DNA of 51,172 nucleotides. Origin: JBIOYL01 sp044870185 (GTDB lineage Bacteria > Actinomycetota > CALGFH01). Position numbers and translations under genes: made by a program. The stretch spans positions 1-51,172 of the forward strand of contig JBIOYL010000188.1 in assembly GCA_044870185.1 (NCBI GenBank), given 5' to 3'. The notes beneath the pieces were generated by a model, which was not told where the DNA came from, did no database searches, and saw nothing but the letters and a program-made list of their open reading frames with translations. This document shows positions 22,780 through 30,648 of this stretch, piece by piece. The number at the start of each line of letters is the position of its first letter. Position 1 is the stretch's first letter.

Positions 22780-23085
22780 ATGCCGGAAGCAAGCCGCCAG
22801 TTCCGAATCCCGACCTTCCCCCGGAAGGTGAACACCGTCCCCGTGATGATGACCGATCTTGCCGCTGGCGATCGGTTCGTGGGTCCCGACGAGCGGACGG
22901 CCTACACCGTCCTGGTCGACTGCCACCATCACCAGAACCGGGGCTGGATGAACGTCCGCACGATCGGCGTCCCCCACACCTGGAACGAGTCCCAGCAGGC
23001 GTTCGACGACGAAGGATTCTTCGCCTACACCTATCCCGACAAGGTCAGGGTGTGGAAGTTCGTCGACGCGTGGGCCCTCGTCTGA
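22780..23085 (+). CDS. Hypothetical protein (101 aa)
   Basis: I chose ATG 22780 because AGAGG ends 7 nt upstream; ATG 22774 would be too close to it. The protein is beta-rich: VPVMMTDLAAGDRFVGPDERTA, YTVLVDCHHHQNRGWMNVRT, YTYPDKVRVWKF. The DLAAGDRF segment is reminiscent of the 1052-1252 protein (ELKAGDWFVDP), so both may share a small barrel fold. CCTATACAAGG lies 45 bp upstream as a possible -10. Followed directly by a strong terminator. Confidence 0.62.
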   Translation: MPEASRQFRIPTFPRKVNTVPVMMTDLAAGDRFVGPDERTAYTVLVDCHHHQNRGWMNVRTIGVPHTWNESQQAFDDEGFFAYTYPDKVRVWKFVDAWALV

Positions 23086-23091
23086 CACCGC

Positions 23092-23133
23092 CTGTGCCCC
23101 GGCCCAGGGGGCGCTCCCTTGGCCGGGGCACAG
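23092..23133 (+). terminator. Strong hairpin terminator
   Basis: CTGTGCCCCGGCC (23092-23104) and GGCCGGGGCACAG (23121-23133) are perfect 13-bp complements and inner AGGG/CCCT pairs extend the stem. It begins 7 bp after the stop codon at 23085. Confidence 0.65.
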
Positions 23134-23186
23134 TGCGTCGTCGCCGGGGTTTCCGGCGTGTCCGACCGGCCCGCCAGAATCGGCCC

Positions 23187-23531
23187 GTGACAGATCACGA
23201 GCCCGAAATGCTGCTGTGGGATGCCGTCGCTGTGTCGAAAGGCTGGCTCGATCAGCACAATGGCTGCGACGACCACGAGGTCACGCTGCGCATCCTCAAG
23301 GTGATGGAGGAGGCGGGCGAGGTTGCCGCCGCCCGCATAGGGGCGCTCGGGCAGAACCCGCGCAAGCGGGTCAGCCACACCGCCGAGGACACTGCGGCCG
23401 AGCTGGCCGACGTGATGATTACCGCCGCTGTGGCGATCGAGTCCTTGGGATTGTCAGCGCAACAAGTTCTCGATGCGACCTGCCGCAAGGTTCTGGGCCG
23501 CATCGCGAGACCTTCCGCTGAACCGTCCTGA
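23187..23531 (+). CDS. MazG-like nucleotide pyrophosphohydrolase
   Basis: 114 residues from GTG 23187. The all-alpha MazG fold is shown by MEEAGEVAAA (Glu-41, Glu-42, Glu-45) and DTAAELADVMITAA (Glu-72, Asp-75), the EExxE...ExxD metal-binding set of the family. Such enzymes hydrolyse NTPs or dNTPs to monophosphate and pyrophosphate and are common on phages and plasmids. The ribosome binding site is weak. It lies between two terminator-like hairpins, suggesting a private promoter in 23134-23186 or read-through. Confidence 0.85.
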   Translation: MTDHEPEMLLWDAVAVSKGWLDQHNGCDDHEVTLRILKVMEEAGEVAAARIGALGQNPRKRVSHTAEDTAAELADVMITAAVAIESLGLSAQQVLDATCRKVLGRIARPSAEPS

Positions 23532-23660
23532 GTGCCGCGGCACCAAGCTCTTGACCCGCTGACAGCGATGGCAATGAGCCGCCATCGCACACCTGACGCG
23601 ACGTCCAACCCCACAACCGTGCTGGCAACGAACCGCAGCAGCCAGTAACCAGGAGGATAG

Positions 23661-23888
23661 ATGGCGAACAAGACCGACGACATTGAGTGGTGCATCGCCC
23701 GAGCGCTGGACAACGGTCCCCTCACGCTCGCGGAGATGGAGAAGCGGCTTCCCGCGGAGATTCGGGCAGAGGACCGGCGCTGGATCGGCGCGGCCGTCTA
23801 CGCCATGCTCCGCGACGGCCGGATCCGCGCGGTCGGCTGCGAACACGGCAGCCACGACGGCACATGCGTGGTGGAGGCGATGCGATGA
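23661..23888 (+). CDS. Small winged-helix-like protein
   Basis: 75 residues with a textbook AGGAGG ribosome binding site. IEWCIARALDNGPLTLAEMEKRLP, RRWIGAAVYAMLRDGRIRAVGC forms a compact helix-turn-helix with a wing, similar to small plasmid-borne transcription factors. It ends with CEHGSHDGTCVVEA, a possible metal site. The stop overlaps the next start (ATGA). Confidence 0.65.
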   Translation: MANKTDDIEWCIARALDNGPLTLAEMEKRLPAEIRAEDRRWIGAAVYAMLRDGRIRAVGCEHGSHDGTCVVEAMR

Positions 23889-24100
23889 CCACCACGATTC
23901 AGGCATGGACCGCCACCTGCAGTGTCTGCAGCCGCCCGATCAGCGGCCGCGACGTCCTCAAGCCAGGCAAGGAGCGCGACCGCCAGCACGAGCACGACAA
24001 CCCCGACGACATGTACCTCGACATCCCCGGCACGGGCGGTGCCCACTCGAGCTGGCCCGACGAGGGCACGATCCGGGTTGCCAAGACCACCGAGCATTGA
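23885..24100 (+). CDS. Small Cys-containing hypothetical protein
   Basis: 71 residues; start fixed by ATGA overlap with the preceding gene. CSVCSRPISG near the N-terminus is a single CxxC pair, followed by a very polar segment (KERDRQHEHDNPDDM) with histidines that could complete a zinc site. The rest is short and polar. Family unknown; likely functions with the wHTH-like protein it is coupled to. Confidence 0.6.
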   Translation: MTTTIQAWTATCSVCSRPISGRDVLKPGKERDRQHEHDNPDDMYLDIPGTGGAHSSWPDEGTIRVAKTTEH

Positions 24101-24173
24101 GCCTGTTGGGCGGGAGTCCCCGCAGGCATTGACACCATCGGATGCTCAGCCCAGCATCCTGGGAGGCCGGATC

Positions 24174-24368
24174 GTGGCACGTAAGACGGAAACCCGCAAC
24201 GTCGTCGCCGCTGAGTGGCGCAGTCAGGACGGTGAAGTCGTCCGTGGCGAGATCATTTCCCGCACCAAGAGCTCCGCCCGCGTCAAGTGGAGTTCGAACG
24301 GCCGCGTCGAGTTGGTGCATTTCGACGATCCCGAACTGACATTCCTCACGGCCGAGGAACTGACCTGA
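24174..24368 (+). CDS. Small hypothetical protein (64 aa)
   Basis: GTG 24174 follows GGGAGG. The basic N-terminus (ARKTETRNVV) and strands VVRGEIISRTKSSARVKWSSNGRVELVHF suggest a small SH3-like or Tudor-like barrel. No motif for catalysis. Last gene before the terminator at 24391. Confidence 0.62.
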   Translation: MARKTETRNVVAAEWRSQDGEVVRGEIISRTKSSARVKWSSNGRVELVHFDDPELTFLTAEELT

Positions 24369-24390
24369 CTGCACCTGCGCGGTGTCGACG

Positions 24391-24416
24391 AAGGGCGGTC
24401 CACCTGGGCCGCCCTT
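24391..24416. terminator. Bidirectional terminator
   Basis: AAGGGCGG (24391-24398) and CCGCCCTT (24409-24416) are perfect complements with inner CC/GG pairs, and a T-rich run follows on the plus strand. It lies between convergent genes ending at 24368 and 24437 and can serve both. Confidence 0.65.
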
Positions 24417-24436
24417 GTTGATTCTGTGGAATCGGG

Positions 24437-24727
24437 CTACCCAGGAACGCCGTCTTCGCGCGGGGCGGCACCGACGGCGGGCATGTCCGCGTCGCTGCCG
24501 GGGTCGATGACGAATTCCGCCACCGTGGTGCTGCAGGTGCTGCACTGGTAGGCGTACCAGTTCAGGCGGTGCCCGCTGCCGACCATGAACCGCTGGTGGC
24601 CCTCATGTCCCTCGCGATCGGCCAGTCGGCTAAGGGCATCCCAGAACCGGCTGGACCCGAACTCTTCGGCCTTGACCACGAGGTGCTGCGTCACGACACC
24701 AATGATCCCGGGCAAGCCGTGGGTCAC
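24437..24727 (-). CDS. Small hypothetical protein with CSTC motif
   Basis: 96 residues from GTG 24727, which overlaps the upstream gene's stop (GTGA). HRLNWYAYQCSTCSTTVAEF contains one CxxC pair in a beta context; the N-terminal part (TQHLVVKAEEFGSSRFWDALSRLADREGH, split by turns) is helical. The longer frame upstream is a shadow of the 24724-25716 gene. Function unknown, translationally coupled to that gene. Confidence 0.6.
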   Translation of the reverse strand: MTHGLPGIIGVVTQHLVVKAEEFGSSRFWDALSRLADREGHEGHQRFMVGSGHRLNWYAYQCSTCSTTVAEFVIDPGSDADMPAVGAAPREDGVPG

Positions 24728-25716
24728 GGCGTCGGCAGCGACTCCGGCGGCGCCGGGAGGATGCCCAGCTCCTGCGCCTTGTAGGTCAGGTACGCCACCA
24801 CCATCGCCGCCCCGGCCTGCTTGGCCACCTCCAGGACGTGACCCAGCACCCGGCGTACCCGGCCCGGGTTGGGCTGCGGCGCGGCCGCCTCCTCCTCCAG
24901 CTCCCGCACCGCCGCGGCGACCTGCGGCGCGGCATCGCCGAACTGCGGCATGGCCGCCGTTAGCTGCGTCACGATCTCCCGCAGCCCCGCCGGGTCGATC
25001 CCGTTGTGCACGTTCTGGACCACGTGCGCGCCGATCGCATTGGTGCCGCCGCTGATCGAGCCGATGTTGTTCTGATACACCGTCTGCGCCAGTACCCGCG
25101 TCTTCAGGAACGCGGCGACGTCGCCCTGGTGGTCGGTCATGCAGTCCTCTCCGAGCGCAGTCAGCTCCACCATCGTCGGACGGCCCGAGCCGTTGATGGC
25201 GTGCCCGCGCAGCAGGCGCTTCTGCGCCAGGTAGTCGTAGGCGCGATACACCTCGGCCTCGGTCAGCCGCGAGCCCAGGAATTCGCCGTGCCGACACCGC
25301 GACGTGCCGTCCAGGCTCACCATCTCCTTGCCCTTGACCTTCGCGTCGTAGACGCAGGCCAGCACAGCCTTGCGGGCGGCGGCCGCGCGCACCGCTGGGT
25401 CGGCCCGGTGCGTACGCAGCCGCACCACGAAGTCGCGGCCGGCGTCGACCAGCAGCGCGGCCGGGCTGCCCATCGCGTTGCACTCGCGGACCAGCCCCTG
25501 CTCGTCCAGCGCCCGGGTCAGGCCCAGCGCGGCCACCAGGCTCAGACCGGACTCCTCCATCAGGAACGGGCCGCTGTCCATACCCTGGCCGGGATGGGTC
25601 TGCTCGAAGTCGTAGAGCCGCTCCAGATAGCCGATCTTCACGGCGTCGAGGTTCGCCACGTCGGTGATCAATTGTGCCTCCGGCATCAGTCTGTGCCGTA
25701 TGGCACGGAGATCCAT
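24724..25716 (-). CDS. Hypothetical protein (330 aa)
   Basis: ATG 25716 was kept; ATG 25686 is an alternative and neither has a strong ribosome binding site. The N-terminal 170 residues look like an alpha/beta domain including winged-helix-like parts (LMEESGLSLVAALGLTRAL, LTEAEVYRAYDYLAQKRLLRG). A central TVYQNNIGSISGGTNAIGAHVVQNV segment has the Gly/Asn pattern of short repeat motifs that mediate self-assembly. The C-terminus is helical (VAAAVRELEEEA, VLEVAKQAGAAMVVAYLTY). No enzyme motif, no family recognised. Confidence 0.65.
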   Translation of the reverse strand: MDLRAIRHRLMPEAQLITDVANLDAVKIGYLERLYDFEQTHPGQGMDSGPFLMEESGLSLVAALGLTRALDEQGLVRECNAMGSPAALLVDAGRDFVVRLRTHRADPAVRAAAARKAVLACVYDAKVKGKEMVSLDGTSRCRHGEFLGSRLTEAEVYRAYDYLAQKRLLRGHAINGSGRPTMVELTALGEDCMTDHQGDVAAFLKTRVLAQTVYQNNIGSISGGTNAIGAHVVQNVHNGIDPAGLREIVTQLTAAMPQFGDAAPQVAAAVRELEEEAAAPQPNPGRVRRVLGHVLEVAKQAGAAMVVAYLTYKAQELGILPAPPESLPTP

Positions 25717-25957
25717 CGTACGCCCGTTTCAACCCGATCTTGACACGCCCCGAAGCGGCGTGCGCCCTCGTGAGGGGCACGCCGCTGATGGCCAGTCACA
25801 GCTTCGTGATCAGCAGCGCAGAGACGAGCAGCATCCCGCCGAGACAGGCAGCAGCAGCACCGCCCGGTCCACCGTTGCCCTACACCGCACCTTCGAGCTG
25901 GGTCTCGACAGGCGCCTCAACTACGACGCCGGTACCCAGCCGGGCTGACCTCACGGG

Positions 25958-27295
25958 TCAGAGTGCCCCGACGCGTGCGGCGAACTCGCGTACGCCGGGC
26001 AGCGTGACGCGGTTGTCGCGTGCCAGCAGCTCGCGGGTGAGCTCTTGTGCCCAGGGGCGGAAGCGAACTTCCTGCGGGGTGTCGCGTTCGGCGGCCTGCA
26101 AGGCTTGGAACGTCGCCTGCAGCCGGCCGCGCCCGTGCAGCGCCAGCGCGGTGTCCTCCCAGTAGCGTGCCCGGCGTTCCGGGGAGACGATCCGGGCCGG
26201 GTCGACCAGGCGGGCGTAGTCCACGGCCGTGCCGTAGTCACCCAGCACCCGCGAGACGCTGATCTTGTAGACGGCCAGTTCCAGCATGTTGAACGGAGTG
26301 CCTTTGGCCGCGCCGACACGGCAGGCGGCGTCTTCGGCTTCGGCGAGCAGCGTCCAGGCGGTGTCACGGTCGTCGCGCATCGCCGCGGTGTACGACGCGG
26401 CAGCGAGGATCTGCCCGTAGAGGGAGCTGGTGGCTGCGTCCGGCAGGCCCGTGTGCGCTTCGAGCTGGCGGGCGGTGTCGAGCATGAGCCGCTGCGCACC
26501 ATCACGGTGATGGGTTCGCCGCATGACGGTCGCGGCCAGGCGCTGCGCCTCGGCCAGAACGATCGGGTCATCGCCACCCCGTGCGGCCTGCGCGGCGCGG
26601 TCGGCGGTTGCCCAGGCCATCCCGTTGTCGTGCAGCTTGATCAGGAGCTGGGTAGCGACGTTATACGCCTGGGCCAGCCGCGCGGCGGCCAGCGACGCCT
26701 CGCTCGTGCCGGCGGTGTCGCGGCCTGCGATGGCCTGGGCGAGCAGCCGGGGCAGGCGGCGGGCGAGCTGGCTGTAGCGGGTGGCACGGAAGTCCGCCCG
26801 GGCGGCGGCGATCTGCGCCGCGAGCTGATTCCCCGGAATCGGCGCGACAGACAGGCGGCCGAACAGCACGTCCTCCACCGTGTCGGCCATCCCGGCTGAG
26901 GCGGCGGCCGGATCGAGGGAGAGCGTCGCGGCTCCCGTGACCGCGACCGCGGTCATCGCGATCAAGTCGCGTCGGCGCATATCGTCACCACCCTCATCGA
27001 CACCTGTGCTCAGGCTATCGGTGCCGCCCTCGAAGGTCGATCGCGACAGCCCGAACAGGTGCGCGGGGATAGCGAACAGCTCGGCCAGACGGCGTAGGTC
27101 TCTCACATCCCAGGTGCGCTTGGGGTTGGTTTCCATCCGGCTCAGCGTCGAGGCGGACACGGCCGCCAGACCGGCTGCCTCTTCCAGGGTGAACCCGGCG
27201 GCGATGCGGGCAACGCGCAGCACGGTGCCGTAGTCGCCGGTCTGCGCGGCTTTCGCGACGTTGGGCATCGCGGTCCACGTGGTGTCGGTGCTCAA
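25958..27295 (-). CDS. XRE-family regulator with TPR-like C-terminal domain
   Basis: 445 residues from TTG 27295, with GGGAGG 6 nt upstream. Residues ~22-80 are a lambda-repressor-like helix-turn-helix (GTVLRVARIAAGFTLEEAAGL, VSASTLSRME). The remaining ~300 residues are helical pairs of TPR type (SLAAARLAQAYNVATQLLIKL, LLAEAEDAACRVGAAKG), typical of actinomycete XRE regulators that sense a small molecule or peptide. A DRRRD-type linker followed by a hydrophobic AMTAVAVTGAATLSLD stretch at ~110-130 is a known feature of the group. It is divergent from the acyltransferase/dehydrogenase pair and probably controls it and itself through the half-sites at 27345-27369. Confidence 0.87.
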   Translation of the reverse strand: MSTDTTWTAMPNVAKAAQTGDYGTVLRVARIAAGFTLEEAAGLAAVSASTLSRMETNPKRTWDVRDLRRLAELFAIPAHLFGLSRSTFEGGTDSLSTGVDEGGDDMRRRDLIAMTAVAVTGAATLSLDPAAASAGMADTVEDVLFGRLSVAPIPGNQLAAQIAAARADFRATRYSQLARRLPRLLAQAIAGRDTAGTSEASLAAARLAQAYNVATQLLIKLHDNGMAWATADRAAQAARGGDDPIVLAEAQRLAATVMRRTHHRDGAQRLMLDTARQLEAHTGLPDAATSSLYGQILAAASYTAAMRDDRDTAWTLLAEAEDAACRVGAAKGTPFNMLELAVYKISVSRVLGDYGTAVDYARLVDPARIVSPERRARYWEDTALALHGRGRLQATFQALQAAERDTPQEVRFRPWAQELTRELLARDNRVTLPGVREFAARVGAL

Positions 27296-27344
27296 CGATC
27301 ACCTCCCCGCAGGCGAGGGTGCGGAGTTTGAGCGTGACCGATGT

Positions 27345-27369
27345 TTGCAGGTTGTGCAAGCGGGTTGCA
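27345..27369. promoter_or_regulatory. Three phased TTGCA half-sites
   Basis: TTGCA (27345-27349), TGCAA (27355-27359) and TTGCA (27365-27369) alternate in orientation with exact 10-bp spacing, so all face the same side of the helix. They lie midway in the divergent control region, 50 bp upstream of the regulator's start codon, and are the best operator candidate for the XRE protein. Confidence 0.5.
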
Positions 27370-27390
27370 CTCTGCGTGGCCGCGTCTTCG

Positions 27391-27426
27391 CACCGGCCCG
27401 GCGGGCCGGTGTGCTGGATGCATCCA
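27391..27426. promoter_or_regulatory. Adjacent leader palindromes
   Basis: CACCGGCCC/GGGCCGGTG (27391-27411, 9-bp arms, 3-nt loop) is followed 3 bp later by the perfect 12-bp palindrome TGGATGCATCCA (27415-27426). Both precede the ribosome binding site (AAGGAG, 27440-27445) of the acyltransferase gene and may form an attenuator or a second operator. Confidence 0.4.
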
Positions 27427-27452
27427 TTCGTTGCCAGACAAGGAGACCGGCG

Positions 27453-28238
27453 ATGATGCACCTGTCCACATCGGATATCCCCGCGACCGTTACCGAGCTG
27501 ACCCGGGCAGGGCTGCTCCAGCTCGGCGAGGGCTGTCAGATCCACCCCACGGCCGTCTTTCTGCCTCGCGACCTGGTGGGCACGGTTCGCCCGATCGTGT
27601 TCGGCAACCGGGTGAGCGTTGGCGCGTTCGCGATCGTGCACGGCGGTGCCCACGCCGGCGACAACAGCCGTATCGGGCACCGGGTCACCGTGGGCGAGCC
27701 CGAGTACGGGTATGCGGTGCGGCAGGTCTACTCCGGCGCCGGAGCGCTCACCGAACTCGGCTCCGGCGTGATCGTGCGCGATGGCGCGACGGTCTACGCC
27801 GGGGTCGCGATCGGCGATGACACCACGGTCGGCCACAACACCCTGCTGCGCACCAACGCGAAGGTGGGCTCCGGTAGCCAGCTGGCGGCGAACCTGACCG
27901 TCGAGCGCGGCTGCGTCATCGGCAACGGCGTGCGCTGCTCGCCCGGCTCGCACCTGACCGCCGAGACCGTGGTGGAGGACCGCGCGTTCCTCGGTGCCGG
28001 CGTTCGCACGATCAACGACAAGCAGCTGATCTGGCGTGACCCGACCCAGGAGCCGCCGCTGCTGCCCCCGTCGTTCGCGTACGGGTGCAAGGTCGGCTCC
28101 GGGGCCGTCATCCTCGCCGGAGTCAACGTGGGCGAGTACGCCCTGGTGGGAGCCGGGTCGGTGGTCACCAAGGACGTGCGGTCCCGGGCGATCGTCTACG
28201 GCGTTCCCGCAGCACAGCATGGGGAGGTGGAACTGTGA
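27453..28238 (+). CDS. Left-handed beta-helix (hexapeptide) acyltransferase
   Basis: 261 residues from ATG 27453, 7 nt after AAGGAG. From residue ~30 on, imperfect hexapeptide turns of the type (I/V)G-x4 recur, such as VSVGAFAIV, SRIGHRVTVG, AIGDDTTVGHN, AKVGSGSQL and KVGSGAVILAGVNVGEYALVGAG, ending in SVVTKDV and AIVYGVPA, the closing signature of sugar/amino-sugar acetyltransferases. A catalytic His is plausible in HGGAHAGDN. It would transfer an acyl group to a sugar or small alcohol/amine. The stop overlaps the dehydrogenase start, so the two are co-translated. Confidence 0.87.
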   Translation: MMHLSTSDIPATVTELTRAGLLQLGEGCQIHPTAVFLPRDLVGTVRPIVFGNRVSVGAFAIVHGGAHAGDNSRIGHRVTVGEPEYGYAVRQVYSGAGALTELGSGVIVRDGATVYAGVAIGDDTTVGHNTLLRTNAKVGSGSQLAANLTVERGCVIGNGVRCSPGSHLTAETVVEDRAFLGAGVRTINDKQLIWRDPTQEPPLLPPSFAYGCKVGSGAVILAGVNVGEYALVGAGSVVTKDVRSRAIVYGVPAAQHGEVEL

Positions 28239-29449
28239 AGGCGCTGACGTGGCTGGAGCCGCTGCGCTCCAGCGTGCCCGAGCTGGACGACGCGGCCTGG
28301 CGGGCGCTGACGCGGCTGGCCGACACCCTCGGCACGCTGTGCGGCGCCGCGCCGCCGGCCACCGAACACGCAGCTCGGTCGCGGTGGCTGCTTGGGCTCC
28401 GCCGAGAGCTCGCCGCACGCGGCCACCACGCTCCGAGCGGTCCGGCCGGGCCGCTGTGGCAGACCTTGACCCAGTTCGTCGCCGGATTCCATGACCTCGA
28501 TCTGCGCGACGCAACGGGACCGGGACACGGCGCGATGGTGCTCACCGAAGGCACTGCCGAAGCCCGCAACCATTGGGGCGCAAGGCTTGCGGCCGGTGAG
28601 CTGGCCGGGATAGCAGCGACCGAGCGGCACGGCGGCTCGCGCATCCAGGAGATCACCACCCGGGCCAGCGTGCGCGGAGACGGCACATGGCGGATCACCG
28701 GCGAGAAGTGCTGGGTCTCTCGCCTGGTCGAGTCCAGCGGGTTCGTGGTGTTCTTCCGCGACCCGGACGGCCGGATCAGCGCCGCGATCGTCGATGCCCG
28801 GCAGGCCCGGCTGGAGCGGGAGGTGATCGAGCCGTTCGGGCTGGGTGGCTGGTCGTGGGGTGTGCTGCGCCTGCACGACCTGCCGATCGACCCGCTGGCG
28901 GATCTGGTCGGCCGTCCGGGTGGCGGGCTAGGGGTGTTCCGGCGGCACTTCGCCCGGTTCCGGCCGCTGGTGACCGCGACCGCGCTGGGCACCGCGGCCG
29001 GGGTGCACACGCTGGTCACCGATGCCCTGGCAGCGAAGAAGAGCGTCGGCATCCTGCCGCGGGTGCGCGACAACGCCCTGGTGACGCTGGGCCGCACCCA
29101 CGCGGAGCTCACCGCGGCGCTGCTGGCGGCGATCACCACCAGCCGCCTGGCCGCCCTCGGGCATCCGCACGCGGACTTCGCTGCCCGAGTCGGCAAGGCC
29201 GCCGGCGTGGACACCGCCGTCCGCACGGTGGCCGACCTCGCACCGCTGATCGGCGCGGTCGGGTTCCAGCGCGGCCACCCGGTGGCCAAGGCCCGCGCCG
29301 ATCTGACTGGGTTGCTGTACGCCGACGGCATCCACGACAGCCTCTACCGCTCCGGCGGCGTGAGCCTGCTGGCTGAACCGGCGCTGGCGCCGGTCGTGCC
29401 GATCCGGCCGGGGGTAACCACAGCGCTGCCGCTGGACAAGGCAGCATGA
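28235..29449 (+). CDS. Acyl-CoA dehydrogenase family flavoprotein
   Basis: 404 residues from GTG 28235 (GTGA overlap). It shows the family layout: N-terminal helices, beta domain with GIAATERHGGSRIQEI (flavin/substrate loop), WRITGEKCWVSR (the TG.K.W..n motif with Cys replacing the usual hydrophobic residue), and C-terminal helical bundle. The usual catalytic Glu could not be placed, so the reaction may be hydroxylation or desaturation of an unusual carrier-bound substrate rather than fatty acid beta-oxidation. Partner of the acyltransferase in a two-gene pathway under the XRE regulator. Confidence 0.85.
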   Translation: MKALTWLEPLRSSVPELDDAAWRALTRLADTLGTLCGAAPPATEHAARSRWLLGLRRELAARGHHAPSGPAGPLWQTLTQFVAGFHDLDLRDATGPGHGAMVLTEGTAEARNHWGARLAAGELAGIAATERHGGSRIQEITTRASVRGDGTWRITGEKCWVSRLVESSGFVVFFRDPDGRISAAIVDARQARLEREVIEPFGLGGWSWGVLRLHDLPIDPLADLVGRPGGGLGVFRRHFARFRPLVTATALGTAAGVHTLVTDALAAKKSVGILPRVRDNALVTLGRTHAELTAALLAAITTSRLAALGHPHADFAARVGKAAGVDTAVRTVADLAPLIGAVGFQRGHPVAKARADLTGLLYADGIHDSLYRSGGVSLLAEPALAPVVPIRPGVTTALPLDKAA

Positions 29450-29452
29450 ACG

Positions 29453-29494
29453 CCAACGGCGCGCCACCCTCAAGCTGGGGTGCCGCGCCGTTGG
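29453..29494. terminator. Bidirectional terminator
   Basis: CCAACGGCGCG pairs with CGCGCCGTTGG, and inner CACCC with GGGTG, around a short loop. It lies 4 bp after the dehydrogenase stop and 10 bp from the convergent Nudix gene. Confidence 0.7.
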
Positions 29495-29503
29495 ACAGTC
29501 TGG

Positions 29504-29983
29504 TCAGAAGGTGTGGAAGCCGTTCTCCAGCTCGTACACCACGCCGTTCTCCCTGGCGCGCATGGCGGCGATCACCCTGCGGGCCAGCAACTCTGACATC
29601 CGCTCGTTGATCTGCGCCTCGTCGCACCAATCCCAGCTGCGCAGCTCGTCCGGCGGCAGATGGATGTCGGCGGTGTCGCGCTCGGTCAGCGTCCCGCCGT
29701 CGTAGACAAACATCAGCCCTTCTGTCCGGCCAGGCCGGGGCGGTACCCAGTCCACCACCAGCAGCCGACCTGGCTGGATCGTCTTGCCGAGTTCTTCTTT
29801 CACCTCGCGGGCGGCGGCCTGGCGGGGCGACTCGTTCTCATCGACGCACCCGCCGATGATCTCCCAGTAGTCCTTGTAGACCGGCTCGGCGATCATCGCC
29901 CGCCCCGCGGCGTCAGTGAACAGCACAGCCGCGCCCATGCGCTTGCGGGGAAGCGTCGCGGTGTAGTCGCCGGAAGTGGTCAC
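29504..29983 (-). CDS. Nudix hydrolase
   Basis: 159 residues from ATG-like start 29983. The Nudix box is complete: Gly-45, five residues, Glu-51, seven residues, then REVKEELG (59-66). Upstream LPRKRMGAAVLFTDAAG and YWEIIGGCV are the usual strands. Nudix enzymes hydrolyse nucleoside diphosphates linked to a second moiety; residues outside the box do not define the substrate. Single gene, convergent with the dehydrogenase and probably unrelated to it functionally. Confidence 0.93.
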   Translation of the reverse strand: MTTSGDYTATLPRKRMGAAVLFTDAAGRAMIAEPVYKDYWEIIGGCVDENESPRQAAAREVKEELGKTIQPGRLLVVDWVPPRPGRTEGLMFVYDGGTLTERDTADIHLPPDELRSWDWCDEAQINERMSELLARRVIAAMRARENGVVYELENGFHTF

Positions 29984-30090
29984 TCACGCAGGCTACCCGC
30001 GCCGCTGGCCGGTCACGCACATCTTCGCCGAGGCCGCGGCACGGATGGGCAGCCGCCGGCCCAGACCGCGCCGCAGCTCGGCGACGGCCG

Positions 30091-30474
30091 TCACCTCAGC
30101 GGCCCCGCAAGCGGGGTCCATTCGCCGAAGGTAACCTCACGCGCGACCAACGCCACTGTGGCATCGCCCCGGTAGAGGCGCATTGTCACCTCGGCGCTGG
30201 CCCGGTCGCACGCGTGTACCTCGGTGTGTTCCCGGTCAGCCCAGGTGTAGCGAAGGCCCCACTCGGTACCGGTCGCGTCCTCCCGCCAGGGGCCGATCTC
30301 GATGCGCCGGTGCACGAGCTCGGCGCCGACGTGCCCGAACATCTGTCGCGCGTCCGGGAGGCTGGCGAGGGCGCTGGCGCGGCTCGACTTCTGCTCCACC
30401 TCCATGTGCGGGGGCGCTCCAGCGAGGGTGATTCTGATCCCCCAGACGACCTTCACCTGCGACGTCGACTCCAT
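30091..30474 (-). CDS. Hypothetical protein (127 aa)
   Basis: ATG 30474 was chosen because GAGGTG precedes it; GTG 30480 overlaps that site. The protein is beta-rich (STSQVKVVWGIRITLAG, GTEWGLRYTWAD, AEVTMRLYRGDATVALVAREVTF) with a central helix. No signal peptide or membrane segment. I do not recognise the family. It is isolated from the next minus-strand gene by a strong terminator. Confidence 0.62.
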   Translation of the reverse strand: MESTSQVKVVWGIRITLAGAPPHMEVEQKSSRASALASLPDARQMFGHVGAELVHRRIEIGPWREDATGTEWGLRYTWADREHTEVHACDRASAEVTMRLYRGDATVALVAREVTFGEWTPLAGPLR

Positions 30475-30582
30475 GCTCACCTCGTTGTTGTGGTGGGTTG
30501 ATGCGGCGGTCGGGCCCGTGCCCGCCTGACCAAACTGGCGCAGTGGTGCGACACGGGCGGTTTCATGGCGCAGGACATGCGT

Positions 30583-30614
30583 GAGCCCGGCCTGCGACGG
30601 TGCAGGCCGGGCTC
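30583..30614 (-). terminator. Terminator after the excisionase-like gene
   Basis: GAGCCCGGCCTGC (30583-30595) and GCAGGCCGGGCTC (30602-30614) are perfect 13-bp complements with a 6-nt loop, 34 bp downstream of the stop at 30649. Confidence 0.68.
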
Positions 30615-30648
30615 GTGGTCGTCTGGACGGCGGTTGCGTGGTGGCGGG

